NCBI GenBank assembly: GCA_903893565.1
Contig: CAITMU010000103.1
Location: 42,325 to 106,324, forward strand
Source of the DNA: an uncultured beta proteobacterium
Lineage (GTDB): Bacteria > Pseudomonadota > Gammaproteobacteria > Burkholderiales > SG8-41
Reading direction: 5' to 3'
Length of the DNA stretch: 64,000 nucleotides
The notes beneath the pieces are model-generated. The model was not told the origin of the DNA. It searched no databases and was given only the letters and a program-made list of their open reading frames with translations. Both the position numbers and the translations under genes were made by a program. This document shows, one piece after another, positions 1-8,696 of the stretch (its first letter is position 1; the number at the start of each line of letters is the position of its first letter).

Positions 1-283
1 GGCGCATGAGGTTTTTAATGCTCTCTGGGCGGAGGGGAGTTTGGAGGCACTTAGCGTTGACCGCATCATTCAAAGTCAAGGACTACAACAAATTTCTGAT
101 ACGGGTGCTATTGAAAAAATTGTCGATGAAGTGCTCGCCACCCAGGCCCAGCAGGTTAAAGATTACCGTGCTGGCAAGCAAAAAGCCTTCAATGCTTTAG
201 TCGGCCAGGTCATGAAAGCCACCCGTGGAAAGGCTAACCCCCAAGAAGTCAACGATTGCTTGAAACGCCGATTAGACGCGTAA
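1..283 (+). CDS. gatB: Asp/Glu-tRNA amidotransferase subunit B, C-terminal fragment
   Basis: This is the 3' end of a gene that begins before the window; the frame is open from base 2 to the TAA at 281-283, about 93 codons. The sequence matches the C-terminal YqeY-like tail of GatB, which helps the GatCAB complex bind tRNA while misacylated Glu-tRNA(Gln) or Asp-tRNA(Asn) is amidated. Seen motifs are the helical stretch with VDEVLA, the AGKQKAFNALVGQVMK segment and the final KANPQEVND piece, all typical of this tail. The catalytic cradle domain lies outside the window. A TTG at 41 could look like a start but the frame continues upstream, so it is internal. Confidence 0.93.
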   Translation, partial: AHEVFNALWAEGSLEALSVDRIIQSQGLQQISDTGAIEKIVDEVLATQAQQVKDYRAGKQKAFNALVGQVMKATRGKANPQEVNDCLKRRLDA

Positions 284-407
284 GGGCTTTCATGAGAAAC
301 AAGTGGCCGGTCCAGGAGTTATTGCGCTCTGTTGTTGTCGTTCACCCGCCGACCACCCCCTCCTAGACGAGATGCCGAGCACACCAAAGCCCGCACATTA
401 CATTCGT

Positions 408-1070
408 TTAATCAGCCCGATTTATCCGCTCTGCCGTCCCGTTCAGTTGCTTGAAACGAATCTTGTAACGATCATATCGCGTCAATACATCGATACGGAT
501 TTTTTTTAATATTTGGATATTCTCTTCTTTCACTTTGCAATCGCTAATCACTACCGCCAGATCTTTAGGTAAGTTAACCAAGCTGGGTTTAACCATGCGG
601 ATGTTTTCTAACTCCACCACATGACTCCAGCATTGACTGAGCCAACGTTGGGAGATCATCACCTCATCATCGATTCTTTTAATTTCGCGGTCCCGTTGTC
701 GGTCAATATCCGTTTCATTATTAAAGGTCAGCCAGAGTTTTAGAGGTTCTTTATCAACCTCACCCGTTTTAGTAGCGGAATCGGCTGCCGGTTGGTTTGG
801 CTTTTCGGTCACTTCACCCTTTGGGATAATATGACCGGCTGCATCGCGCTGCTCAATACTGGCATTCTGATACTCTTTAGGCACTTGATTGCCACAACCT
901 TCAATCTTACCAGCGAGATTTTTCCAGCAAAAATAGGCAGGTAAGTTTTTGGGACTAGGCTTAGCAAAACCCGAAGAAACGATTAATCCTCCCAATAAAA
1001 TAGCCACCCATGGACCTAATCGTCTTGGGGTTTTTGCGTTTTTTTGGGAAGTTTTCTTAAACGGCTTCAT
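408..1070 (-). CDS. secreted hypothetical protein, DUF4124-like
   Basis: 220 residues from the ATG at 1070; the frame is open further upstream to a TTG at 1127, but the ATG puts a basic segment and a hydrophobic segment (about residues 17-36, WVAILLGGLIVSSGFA) at the N-terminus, as in a signal peptide or membrane anchor. After it comes YFCWKNLAGKIEGC, then QRDAAGHI, which resembles the short DUF4124-type repeat common in betaproteobacterial periplasmic proteins (Y-C-x-D-x2-G). The second half is charged and helical (LTFNNETDIDRQRDREI), as in relatives that follow the repeat with a coiled coil. No catalytic motif is visible. It is divergent from xth. Function unknown; family placement is by pattern only. 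Confidence 0.65.
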   Translation of the reverse strand: MKPFKKTSQKNAKTPRRLGPWVAILLGGLIVSSGFAKPSPKNLPAYFCWKNLAGKIEGCGNQVPKEYQNASIEQRDAAGHIIPKGEVTEKPNQPAADSATKTGEVDKEPLKLWLTFNNETDIDRQRDREIKRIDDEVMISQRWLSQCWSHVVELENIRMVKPSLVNLPKDLAVVISDCKVKEENIQILKKIRIDVLTRYDRYKIRFKQLNGTAERINRAD

Positions 1071-1166
1071 AGACCGGTTTTTGCCTAAAAATAAATGAAC
1101 TTGCTTGAATGGCGCTAGCGAAGACAAATCTTGGTGATTTAATTACAATACCCACTTCTAGGACCC

Positions 1167-1190
1167 AACCTGTGATTAGATCACAAGGTT
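1167..1190. promoter_or_regulatory. inverted repeat between divergent genes
   Basis: The arms aaccTGTGAT and ATCACAaggtt flank a 3-base centre, with one extra base in the right arm. The site lies about 60 bases before the xth start and about 100 bases before the divergent secreted-protein gene, so it could be a regulator operator or a leader hairpin. The half-site TGTGA/TCACA looks like a CRP/FNR-type half-site, but the spacer here is 5 rather than 6 bases. Confidence 0.4.
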
Positions 1191-1251
1191 GACAAGAAAA
1201 AAACTATCCCGACTGCTTTTGTCACCTCTTTCTGAGGACTGTGAAAATCCC

Positions 1252-2028
1252 ATGCTACGAATTGTTTCGCTCAATTTAAATGGCATTCGATCCGCGGAGC
1301 GTAAGGGCTTTTTGCCTTGGCTTAGCAAACATCATCCGGATGTATTGTGTGTTCAAGAACTCAAAGCCCAATCGCAGGACCTGTCACTGAACCTGCTACA
1401 ACCCGAAGGCTATCAGGGGTTTTTTCATTACGCGAAAAAAAAAGGTTACAGCGGGGTTGGCCTTTACACCCGCCACAATCCCCTAAAAGTGACAACCGGT
1501 TTTGGTATTCCAGAGTTTGACGACGAAGGACGCTACGTATGTGCGGAGTTTGAAAAAACGTGCGTTGTCTCCGTTTACCTACCCTCCGGGTCCAGTGGGC
1601 CGGAGCGCCAAGCGGCTAAATTTCGCTTTCTCAAAGTATTCTATCCACAGCTAAAAACATTAATGTCCTGTGGCAAGCAAGTCGTCGTGTGCGGTGATTG
1701 GAACATTGCGCACAAACCCATTGATCTAAAAAACTGGAAAGCCAATCAGAAAAACTCCGGCTTTCTCCCCGAAGAACGTGAGTGGTTGACTCAAGTCATT
1801 GATTCATTGCGCTGGGTAGACGTATTTCGACAGTTAGATGGGTCAGAAGAACAGTATACTTGGTGGTCAAATCGGGGCCAAGCCTATGCCAAAAATGTTG
1901 GGTGGCGTCTAGATTACCAACTGGCTACTCCCGAGATCGCACAAACCGCTCGCTCGAGCGCGATTTATAAAGAACAGCGTTTCTCCGATCATGCTCCGCT
2001 CACCATTGACTACGACACTCACCTTTGA
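1252..2028 (+). CDS. xth: exodeoxyribonuclease III
   Basis: 258 residues from the ATG at 1252, the usual length for ExoIII. The enzyme cuts DNA at abasic sites and removes 3' blocking groups in base excision repair in the cytoplasm. The exonuclease-endonuclease-phosphatase fold is clear: LNLNGIRSAERKG at the start, VQELKAQ with the metal-binding Glu36, CGDWNIAHKPIDLKNWK in the middle and SDHAPL near the end with the catalytic Asp246-His247 pair. The frame is open to a further upstream start at 1189, but that would add 21 residues with no counterpart in the family. Its TGA overlaps the TTG start of ampG, suggesting translational coupling. Confidence 0.95.
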   Translation: MLRIVSLNLNGIRSAERKGFLPWLSKHHPDVLCVQELKAQSQDLSLNLLQPEGYQGFFHYAKKKGYSGVGLYTRHNPLKVTTGFGIPEFDDEGRYVCAEFEKTCVVSVYLPSGSSGPERQAAKFRFLKVFYPQLKTLMSCGKQVVVCGDWNIAHKPIDLKNWKANQKNSGFLPEEREWLTQVIDSLRWVDVFRQLDGSEEQYTWWSNRGQAYAKNVGWRLDYQLATPEIAQTARSSAIYKEQRFSDHAPLTIDYDTHL

Positions 2029-3287
2029 CCTCTCCTTGGACTCGTGAATCAGGGGTTTGGGGCTTATTACAATTGTTTCGCCCCCGACTTCTTTTCGCTC
2101 TTTTCATGGGATTTAGCTCCGGTTTACCCCTGTTGCTAACGGGCTCGGTGTTACAGGCTTGGTTAATAGAGCGCGGAGTTAATTTAGCCACGATCGGTTT
2201 GTTGGCCCTCGTCGGTTTACCCTACACCCTAAAATTTTTATGGGCGCCTGTCTTTGATCGTTTCATCTGGACACGCTTTGGACGTCGTAGGGGTTGGATT
2301 TTAATACTGCAGTTAGCCCTCAGTCTGGGACTCATAGTGATGAGTCTATCGCAGCCCTCCCAAGAGCATTGGGGCCATATCGTCATTTGTAGCTTTATCA
2401 TCGCTTTTTTTTCTGCCTCACAAGACATCGTGATCGATGCCTATCGTCGAGAAAGCCTGCTCGACGAGGAGCTCGGCTTAGGCTCAGCCCTTTATGTCAA
2501 TGGTTACCGCCTCGGCATGTTGTTGGCGGGAGGGGGCGGACTGATTCTGGCGGACCTCACCTCGTTTAGTCTCATGTATCAAATGATGGCCGCTTGCATG
2601 GGAGGCTGCATACTGATTTCATGGCTGGCCAAGGAACCCCCCTTACCCGAAGGCCGACCCACGACTTTGAAGGCCGCCTTTTGGTTGCCACTTCGTGATT
2701 ATTTCCAACGCGAAGGGGCTCTGACCATTTTAGGCTTCATTTTGCTCTATAAAATCGGGGACGTCATGGCCTCCAGTCTTAGCACCCCTTTTTATCTCGG
2801 GTTAGGGTTTAGTAAAACCGAGATTGGCAGTATCGTTAAACTCTTCGGTTTCGTCGCCACCTTGTCAGGAGGGCTTTTAGGCGGGATGCTCATCATGCGC
2901 ATCGGCATGCAACGCGCACTGATTGGATTTGGCGCCGCCCAGCTCCTCTCCACCTTAGGCTTTGTCGCATTAGCCTACATCGGTCATGACCGACTGAGTC
3001 TGGCAATACTCATTAGCGCAGAAAACTTTACCGGTGGCATGAGTACCGCCGCCTTTGTCGGATTCATGGCCTCCCTGACAGAGCGTCGATTCACTGCCAC
3101 ACAATATGCTCTGCTCTCTAGTTTAATGGGCATTCCAAGGGTGTTACTGTCCGCGCCGGCCGGTTGGCTTGCCTTAAGCTTAGGATGGCCCGGATTTTTT
3201 TTACTGTGCACGGTGCTCGGTCTACCAGGCCTATTGATGGTTCGCAAAGTAAGCTTTTTGAGCCTAGCCCCCAGAGCACCCCTCTAA
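2025..3287 (+). CDS. ampG: AmpG-family muropeptide MFS transporter
   Basis: 420 residues from a TTG that overlaps the xth stop codon (TTGA). AmpG carries GlcNAc-anhydroMurNAc peptides from the periplasm into the cytoplasm for cell-wall recycling. The first 60 residues contain FSSGLPLLLTGSVLQAWL, the GLPYTLKFLWAPVFDR loop and GRRRGW, which are the conserved AmpG segments; about 12 hydrophobic helices follow. The conserved intracellular piece SASQDIVIDAYRRE (about residues 128-141) also fits. The start is a judgement: no ATG lies before the first conserved helix, and an ATG a little inside (MGFSSG) would remove part of helix 1. The gene ends convergently with metW, 19 bases apart. Confidence 0.85.
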   Translation: MTSPWTRESGVWGLLQLFRPRLLFALFMGFSSGLPLLLTGSVLQAWLIERGVNLATIGLLALVGLPYTLKFLWAPVFDRFIWTRFGRRRGWILILQLALSLGLIVMSLSQPSQEHWGHIVICSFIIAFFSASQDIVIDAYRRESLLDEELGLGSALYVNGYRLGMLLAGGGGLILADLTSFSLMYQMMAACMGGCILISWLAKEPPLPEGRPTTLKAAFWLPLRDYFQREGALTILGFILLYKIGDVMASSLSTPFYLGLGFSKTEIGSIVKLFGFVATLSGGLLGGMLIMRIGMQRALIGFGAAQLLSTLGFVALAYIGHDRLSLAILISAENFTGGMSTAAFVGFMASLTERRFTATQYALLSSLMGIPRVLLSAPAGWLALSLGWPGFFLLCTVLGLPGLLMVRKVSFLSLAPRAPL

Positions 3288-3306
3288 TCACAGCGGCTGA
3301 TCGTCT

Positions 3307-3912
3307 CTATTTCTGGGATCTCGCACCAAAATGATAAATGGCCAGAGCCCCACGCAGATTCGGCAAATAACGAACTTTTTTCCCCTCCGTCAACACTTGT
3401 CGCTGCAGGATACGGATATCCCGCTTTACACAAAAGCTTTCAAAATCTGCCAAAGTACACAGATGGATATTGGGCGTATCAAACCACTCATAAGGCAAAT
3501 GCTCTGATACCGGCATCACGCCTTTTAAAACTTGAAGACGATTTTTCCAATAACCAAAATTGGGAAATGTGACAATCCCCTCACGGCCTACCCGCAACAT
3601 CTCGCGAATAATACGCTCTCCATGTCGCATGGCCTGCAACGTTTGGGAAAGAATCACGTAGTCAAAAGACTGGTCTTCAAATTCCCCCAGCCCTTCCTCT
3701 AGATTACGCTGAATAACATTGACCCCATTTTTAACGCAAGCCAAAACATGGCCGTCATCAATGTCAACACCGTAGCCCGAGACTTTTTTCGTCTCTCGCA
3801 GGTATTTCAACAATTCCCCATCCGCACAACCCAAATCCATCACCCGTGAACCTGACCTGATCCACTGTCCGATGGCGGCAAAGTCCGCCCGATCAATACT
3901 GCTGCCGTTCAT
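3307..3912 (-). CDS. metW: methionine biosynthesis protein MetW
   Basis: 201 residues. MetW has a class I SAM-methyltransferase fold and is found with MetX in proteobacteria; in some species it is needed for full homoserine acyltransferase activity. Visible features are the SAM-binding [12 protein letters not shown] (about residues 23-34), the GVDIDDGHV strand, [12 protein letters not shown] as the fourth strand, and the MetW-typical [14 protein letters not shown] and [16 protein letters not shown]. The start overlaps the metX stop by 4 bases (ATGA), so the two genes are translated together. Nothing seems damaged. A MetW annotation is firm; whether it modifies MetX activity here is inference from family knowledge. 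Confidence 0.95.
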   Translation of the reverse strand: MNGSSIDRADFAAIGQWIRSGSRVMDLGCADGELLKYLRETKKVSGYGVDIDDGHVLACVKNGVNVIQRNLEEGLGEFEDQSFDYVILSQTLQAMRHGERIIREMLRVGREGIVTFPNFGYWKNRLQVLKGVMPVSEHLPYEWFDTPNIHLCTLADFESFCVKRDIRILQRQVLTEGKKVRYLPNLRGALAIYHFGARSQK

Positions 3913-5066
3913 GGGCTAATCTGCCTATCAATGCGTTCAAAGTAAGCACTCACCAAAAGATGGTAACGCGCATCCTCTAACAAAAAAGCATCATGCCCAT
4001 GGGGGGCATCAATTTCAGCATAGGTCACATCACGATTATTTTTAAGGAGCGCTTGTACAATTTGCCTCGATCGCTCTGGGGCAAAACGCCAGTCGGTAGA
4101 AAAAGAAATGACTAAAAACGCGGCTCGGGCTGGAGCCAATGCTAGCGCTAGGTTACCCCCATAGGCTAGGGCCGGATCAAAGTAATCCAGTGCTTTTGTG
4201 ATCCGTAAGTAGGTATTGGCATCAAAATATCGGGCAAATTTATCGCCCTGATAACGTAAGTACGATTCAATTTCAAAATCAGCATCAAAATTGTAGTTCT
4301 CTTTTTCCTGCTTTAAATGGCGACCAAATTTGTTGGCCATCTCGTCATCGGACAGATAGGTAATGTGGCCGACCATGCGCGCCACACGAAGACCGCGACG
4401 CGGCTTTACGCCATGGGCATCGTAGTTGCCTTCGTTAAAATCAGGATCTGTCAAAATCGCCTGACGAGCCACCTCATTGAATGCAATATTTTGCGCGGAC
4501 AGGTTCGGTGCACAGGCAATCACCAACGCATGCAAAGTACGCTGAGGATAGCTTAAACTCCACTGCAAACACTGCATCCCACCCAGACTGCCGCCCATGA
4601 CGGCAGCAAAGCACTCGATGCCCAGTCGATCGGCAAGGCGAGCCTGCGCATTGACCCAGTCCTCCACGGTCATTAACGGAAAATCTCCGCCCCAAGGCAA
4701 ACCCGTGCGTGGATTAATCGACTGGGGTCCAGTGGATCCGTGACATCCCCCCAGATTATTCACCCCCAACACAAAAAAACGGCTTGTGTCCAAAGGTTTA
4801 CCCGGACCAATCATGTTGTCCCACCAACCGACTTCCTCGGGTTTGTCTGCGTAATAACCCGCCACATGGTGCGAGGCATTCAAAGCATGGCAAACCAGCA
4901 CCGCATTGTTGCGCTGTGCATTCAAAGTACCGTAGGTTTCGTAAGCAAGCTCATACTGACCTAAGACAGCCCCGCTTTTTAGAGTCAGCGGTTCATCAAA
5001 AAAGGCCTGCTGTGCGCTTACAACACCCACAGATGAATTGTTTATAGAAGATATTGGGTTTGGCAT
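3909..5066 (-). CDS. metX: homoserine O-acyltransferase MetX
   Basis: 385 residues. It activates homoserine by acyl transfer from an acyl-CoA as the first committed step of methionine synthesis. It is an alpha/beta hydrolase: the nucleophile elbow GGSLGGMQ places the catalytic serine at about residue 160, STDWRF carries the likely aspartate, and APHGHDAF the histidine at about 358. HALNASHH and [14 protein letters not shown] are the conserved early motifs. Proteins of this type paired with MetW often prefer succinyl-CoA although they are usually labelled acetyltransferases, so the acyl donor is left open. It is first in the metX-metW operon. No ribosome binding site is visible before the ATG; instead a repeated palindrome ends four bases upstream. 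Confidence 0.94.
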   Translation of the reverse strand: MPNPISSINNSSVGVVSAQQAFFDEPLTLKSGAVLGQYELAYETYGTLNAQRNNAVLVCHALNASHHVAGYYADKPEEVGWWDNMIGPGKPLDTSRFFVLGVNNLGGCHGSTGPQSINPRTGLPWGGDFPLMTVEDWVNAQARLADRLGIECFAAVMGGSLGGMQCLQWSLSYPQRTLHALVIACAPNLSAQNIAFNEVARQAILTDPDFNEGNYDAHGVKPRRGLRVARMVGHITYLSDDEMANKFGRHLKQEKENYNFDADFEIESYLRYQGDKFARYFDANTYLRITKALDYFDPALAYGGNLALALAPARAAFLVISFSTDWRFAPERSRQIVQALLKNNRDVTYAEIDAPHGHDAFLLEDARYHLLVSAYFERIDRQISP

Positions 5067-5070
5067 GAAT

Positions 5071-5102
5071 AAACCGGTTTAGACACGCTTTAAAACCGGT
5101 TT
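5071..5102. promoter_or_regulatory. two copies of palindrome AAACCGGTTT before metX
   Basis: The perfect 10-base palindrome AAACCGGTTT occurs at 5071-5080 and again at 5093-5102, 12 bases apart, so the centres are 22 bases (two helical turns) apart. The nearer copy ends 4 bases before the metX ATG and takes the place where a Shine-Dalgarno sequence would be. In RNA the two copies can also pair with each other to form a 10-base-pair stem with a 12-base loop. Either a dimeric repressor site or a hairpin that controls translation fits; the sequence alone does not decide. Confidence 0.5.
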
Positions 5103-5203
5103 GCGGAGCCTTGAGGCCTATGACAGGATCCTCTACATCTCTTTAGCCGGATTTGTAGCGCGCCCGCAATCTGACTTCAAATCGGCGCTTTAATACAATG
5201 AAG

Positions 5204-5233
5204 AGCCTACCCCCACATGAAAGCCTTGTCAAG
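5204..5233 (-). promoter_or_regulatory. candidate metX promoter
   Basis: On the minus strand TTGACA (5228-5233) is followed after 18 bases by TAGGCT (5204-5209). The -35 box is perfect and the -10 box is poor (3 of 6). If used, it gives a leader of roughly 130 bases before metX, containing the two palindromes. The low match at -10 keeps this tentative. Confidence 0.3.
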
Positions 5234-5259
5234 AATAACGCTTCACGGGCCCGAAAGGA

Positions 5260-5823
5260 TTAATGCGACACACTGTCTCGACGTAGGACTTTAATCAAAG
5301 TAATCCACAGAATTTTCGCATCAAAAGCCAACGATTGATGCTTCAGATAGTAAAGCTCTAGTTCAACCTTTTGCAGCAAGGGCAATTCATCTCGCCCATT
5401 GACCTGTGCCCAACCCGTCAAACCGGGGATCAGCCGATCGATGCCACGCTCTTGACGCAAGTCAATCAAATCATGCTGATTAAATAAAGCGGGGCGAGGC
5501 CCCACAAAACTCATATCCCCTTTGATAATGCTCCACAGTTGTGGCAATTCATCGACGCTCGTTTTCCGTAGCCATGGCCCCAAACGGGTTAGGTGGGCAG
5601 CCGGACTTTCCAGTAAATGGGTCGCCAATTCGGGGGTGCCCACCTGCATACTACGAAACTTAGGCATTTTAAATAATCGTTGATCACGTCCAACCCTATC
5701 GCTCCAATAAAGGGCAGGGCCTTTAGACGTTAAACGAACGGCCAATGCCATGAAAACGCCTGGCAGCAATAAGATAAGGCCCAACATCAAGCCCAAAAAT
5801 ACATCCATTAAACGCTTCATCAT
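5260..5823 (-). CDS. initiating sugar transferase (polyprenyl-phosphate glycosyl-1-P transferase)
   Basis: 187 residues, the short form with one N-terminal membrane segment (about residues 8-30) and the catalytic domain. Such enzymes move a sugar-1-phosphate from a nucleotide sugar to undecaprenyl phosphate at the inner membrane and start O-antigen, capsule or exopolysaccharide synthesis. Motifs seen: FKMPKFRSM, TSVDELPQLWSIIKGDMSFVG with the family DELPQ signature, GPRPAL, and PGLTGWAQVNGR. It is PglC/WcaJ-C-terminal-like; the sugar cannot be told from sequence. There is no polysaccharide gene cluster next to it, only metX and ptsI, though LPS genes lie at 18-22 kb. Start is the first of two adjacent ATGs. 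Confidence 0.88.
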   Translation of the reverse strand: MMKRLMDVFLGLMLGLILLLPGVFMALAVRLTSKGPALYWSDRVGRDQRLFKMPKFRSMQVGTPELATHLLESPAAHLTRLGPWLRKTSVDELPQLWSIIKGDMSFVGPRPALFNQHDLIDLRQERGIDRLIPGLTGWAQVNGRDELPLLQKVELELYYLKHQSLAFDAKILWITLIKVLRRDSVSH

Positions 5824-5895
5824 GTAAAAAAACGAACCCCGCCAAAGCCCAAGATTACATCATGACAAGGCTCATTTTTTTCACTTTCACGACCA

Positions 5896-7632
5896 CTAAC
5901 ACTCCAATGCATTTAATTCTTCCAATAAAGAGCGCAAACGCTCTGGTTCACGGGTGCGCAACATTTTTTTGACTATTTTTTGTAAGCCGTCAATGCTCAC
6001 CTTAAGCACCCTTTCCTTAACATCCAGAATGTGTGCCGAGTGCATCGAGAAATTACGTAAACCCAATCCTAACAATAAACGGGTTAATTTGGCATCCCCT
6101 GCCATCTCTCCACACAAAGCCACAGGCACCTTGTGTTGATTGGCCTTTTTAATGATGCTAAAAATTAAACTCAAAATAGCTGGGTGTAACGGGTCATAAA
6201 GATAAGCCACACTTTCATCGGTCCGGTCGATGGCTAGGGTGTATTGAATTAAATCGTTGGTTCCGATGGAGATGAAATCCATTTTTTTTAAAAACATCTC
6301 CAGTGCGAGCGCAGCCCCAGGCACCTCTATCATAGCGCCAATACGCACCTTAGGATCAAAGGCCAAGCCCTCTTGCGTCAATTCATGCTGCGCTCGGGTG
6401 ATCATCTGCAGACTTTGATCAATCTCGGGGGCCGAACTCAACATCGGGATCAGAATATTCAAAGGGCCAAAGGTCGAGGCACGGAGCAAAGCACGTAATT
6501 GGCTTAAAAATCGATGCGGTTCTATTAAACAAAGCCGAATCGCACGTAAACCCAAAGCCGGGTTCACCGCAGTACTTTGTGAGCCTTCGATTTGCTTATC
6601 CGCCCCCAGATCATAGGTGCGAATAGTCACAGGCAAGCCATTCATCGCTTTAATCACTTCGCCATACGCTTGGAACTGTTCCTCTTCATCCGGCAAATCA
6701 CTACGGTTTAAAAACAAAAACTCACTTCGAAATAAACCAATCCCAGTTGCGCCGTTGGCCTTAACTTGCTTCACATCCTCTGGCAATTCAATATTAGCCT
6801 GTAATTGCACCGCTACCCCATCTAGGCTCACGGGCTGCGTATCGCGTAGCGTTAATAACTGCCGGCGTGCGCTTTCATGGATTTCTTTTCGCTGACGGTA
6901 TTGCTGCAAAATACGCGTATCCGGATCAGCAATCAGCACACCGGCTGTACCATCAACGATGACCCATTCATTTTCACGGATAAGCTCACGGGCCCTTTGC
7001 AATCCGACAATCGAGGGGATATTTAAGCTTCGCGCCACCACGGCAGTATGCGAAGTTGAACCTCCCCCATCGGTGACAAAGCTGGCAAATTGATGACGCT
7101 TAAATTCCACCACATCGGCTGGAGACAAATCATGAGCCACCAAAATCAACCCCTGTTCGGTATCCGTGGGCAACGCATTGGCTTTACTTTGTTGACCCCC
7201 AAGCTCACGTAAGACCCGTTCGGTGACTTGAACGACATCCATTCGGCGCTCACGCAGATAACTATCCTCGATCGCATCAAAGCGCTCGAGGACTTCGTCC
7301 GCCTTCTGTTTTAATGCCCACTCGGCATTGCACTGCAATGAAACAATCAGGTTTTTAGGTTCTATCGATAAAACGGCATCATCCAGAATCATCTGGTGAA
7401 GGCTCACAAAGGCTGATAATTCAGAGGGGGCTACGGCAGAAATTTCTGAATGTAGCTGCATTAATTGCGTGCGCACCGTCTTCACCGCGGCTTCAAAACG
7501 CGCAATCTCTCCACTGACCTCGGAGGACTTAATCTGGTATTGAGCGACCTCTAGACTCGCATGCGATACCAAATGAGCACGGCCAATAGCAATGCCGCCC
7601 GATACCCCGATACCGTGCAAAGTAAAAGTCAT
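5896..7632 (-). CDS. ptsI: PTS enzyme I (phosphoenolpyruvate-protein phosphotransferase)
   Basis: 578 residues, full length for enzyme I. It takes phosphate from phosphoenolpyruvate and passes it to HPr in the cytoplasm. The N-terminal HPr-binding and phosphohistidine domain ends with GGSTSHTAVVARSL, whose histidine (about residue 190) is the active site. The C-terminal PEP-binding barrel shows GIGLFRSEFLFL, IRTYDLGADKQ, ALGLRAIRLCL, GAMIEVPGA, DFISIGTNDLIQY and VALCGEMAGD with the catalytic cysteine. It lies 245 bases downstream of ptsH on the same strand. With no EIIB/C/D permease gene nearby, it probably serves a regulatory phosphorelay, as is common in betaproteobacteria. Confidence 0.96.
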   Translation of the reverse strand: MTFTLHGIGVSGGIAIGRAHLVSHASLEVAQYQIKSSEVSGEIARFEAAVKTVRTQLMQLHSEISAVAPSELSAFVSLHQMILDDAVLSIEPKNLIVSLQCNAEWALKQKADEVLERFDAIEDSYLRERRMDVVQVTERVLRELGGQQSKANALPTDTEQGLILVAHDLSPADVVEFKRHQFASFVTDGGGSTSHTAVVARSLNIPSIVGLQRARELIRENEWVIVDGTAGVLIADPDTRILQQYRQRKEIHESARRQLLTLRDTQPVSLDGVAVQLQANIELPEDVKQVKANGATGIGLFRSEFLFLNRSDLPDEEEQFQAYGEVIKAMNGLPVTIRTYDLGADKQIEGSQSTAVNPALGLRAIRLCLIEPHRFLSQLRALLRASTFGPLNILIPMLSSAPEIDQSLQMITRAQHELTQEGLAFDPKVRIGAMIEVPGAALALEMFLKKMDFISIGTNDLIQYTLAIDRTDESVAYLYDPLHPAILSLIFSIIKKANQHKVPVALCGEMAGDAKLTRLLLGLGLRNFSMHSAHILDVKERVLKVSIDGLQKIVKKMLRTREPERLRSLLEELNALEC

Positions 7633-7877
7633 GCTGTGTGAGGTTGCATCAAAGTTTGCATGAACCCAAGATTACCATGCCGGCCCTCTTTTGGGGTCTT
7701 GGCTAAAGAATCGAGCGCCTCGTACGGGGACTATAGGCCGGTCGTGTTTGGCGCGTTTTTTAAAGGATTGTAATTAAGGGGGGGCCGCTTCCCCTAGCAA
7801 CAGAACTTTGACCATCGTAGGGTTATTCTGTAAAAATCAACTCTAGGATACGAGCCACAACGAGTAACAGAGGCTAT

Positions 7878-8147
7878 TTACTCACTTTCGCCAAATCGAT
7901 TAGCAATCAACTCGATTAATGCCTGCATCGCCAACGCCTCATCAGCCCCTTCTATCTCAAAACTCAGTTGGCTGCCCTTGGCCGCCGCTAACATCATGAC
8001 TCCCATAATGCTTTTGGCGTTGACCCGCTGACCTCGACAGATCGCCCATACCTCAGACTCAAACTGGCTGGCCAGCTGAGTCAGCTTTGCAGAGGCTCGG
8101 GCATGAAGCCCAAGCCGGTTCACGATTTCAACGTCCTGATGCAACAT
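7878..8147 (-). CDS. ptsH: phosphocarrier protein HPr
   Basis: 89 residues. HPr carries phosphate from enzyme I to EIIA proteins. The active-site His15 sits in NRLGLHARAS and the regulatory Ser46 in NAKSIMGVMML, the form that can be phosphorylated by an HPr kinase in betaproteobacteria. The gene overlaps the end of the EIIA gene by 20 bases, and ptsI follows after 245 bases. No unusual residues. Confidence 0.96.
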   Translation of the reverse strand: MLHQDVEIVNRLGLHARASAKLTQLASQFESEVWAICRGQRVNAKSIMGVMMLAAAKGSQLSFEIEGADEALAMQALIELIANRFGESE

Positions 8148-8544
8148 GATGTAATGTAAAACTAGGCACTCGAGTCACCCCCTCACAGCCGCCACTGATG
8201 GCTTTGGTCACCATCAATTCTAACGACTTTTCGCGATACGTCAGTGTCCGAATCAGCATCGGCAAACTAACCCCCGCCACGGCATCCACTCTGCCGGGCA
8301 CAATCAATTTAGCAGACAGGTTAGAAGGGGAGCCCCCAAACATATCCGTCAAAATAAGCACCCCTTCACCCCCGTCAAGCTCCTTCACCATTTGAATGGC
8401 TGTCGGTAGCAAAAGCAATGGGTCATCCTGCGCGGTGATGCCTAATTGCTTTAAGCGCGGCGGACGTTTATTTAACACATGAATGGCGGTATGAATCAGA
8501 CTCTCGCCAAGTGTTCCATGGGTAATCAGCAAAATACCAATCAT
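8128..8544 (-). CDS. PTS EIIA component, mannose family
   Basis: 138 residues. The N-terminus MIGILLITHGTLGES gives the phosphorylated histidine at position 9, and MFGGSPSNLSA is the second conserved motif of the EIIA-Man fold. It accepts phosphate from HPr. In the sugar-importing mannose PTS it would donate to an EIIB, but no EIIB, C or D gene is present in the window. The EIIA-HPr-EI order with no permease is the common betaproteobacterial arrangement in which the relay controls other processes. It starts 152 bases after gshB on the same strand and overlaps ptsH by 20 bases, so EIIA and HPr are surely co-translated. Confidence 0.93.
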   Translation of the reverse strand: MIGILLITHGTLGESLIHTAIHVLNKRPPRLKQLGITAQDDPLLLLPTAIQMVKELDGGEGVLILTDMFGGSPSNLSAKLIVPGRVDAVAGVSLPMLIRTLTYREKSLELMVTKAISGGCEGVTRVPSFTLHHVASGR

Positions 8545-8696
8545 TCAGAAGATACCGAAGTAGTGATCTTGAAACAACATTCTACTCTTGCGCACTGCAA
8601 CAAGGGTTGATCATCCCTCTGATTTGTAAAAATATTTTTTTGCGTGAATGATTACATCAGTCCCAATTTCAATTAAGGGATTGATATTATTCATTT

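Noticed and set aside
1167..1190. Canonical CRP site
   Set aside because: The spacer between TGTGA and TCACA is 5 bases, not 6; kept only as an inverted repeat.
5071..5260. Known SAM riboswitch before metX
   Set aside because: I could not match the leader to the SAM-I or SAM-II consensus.
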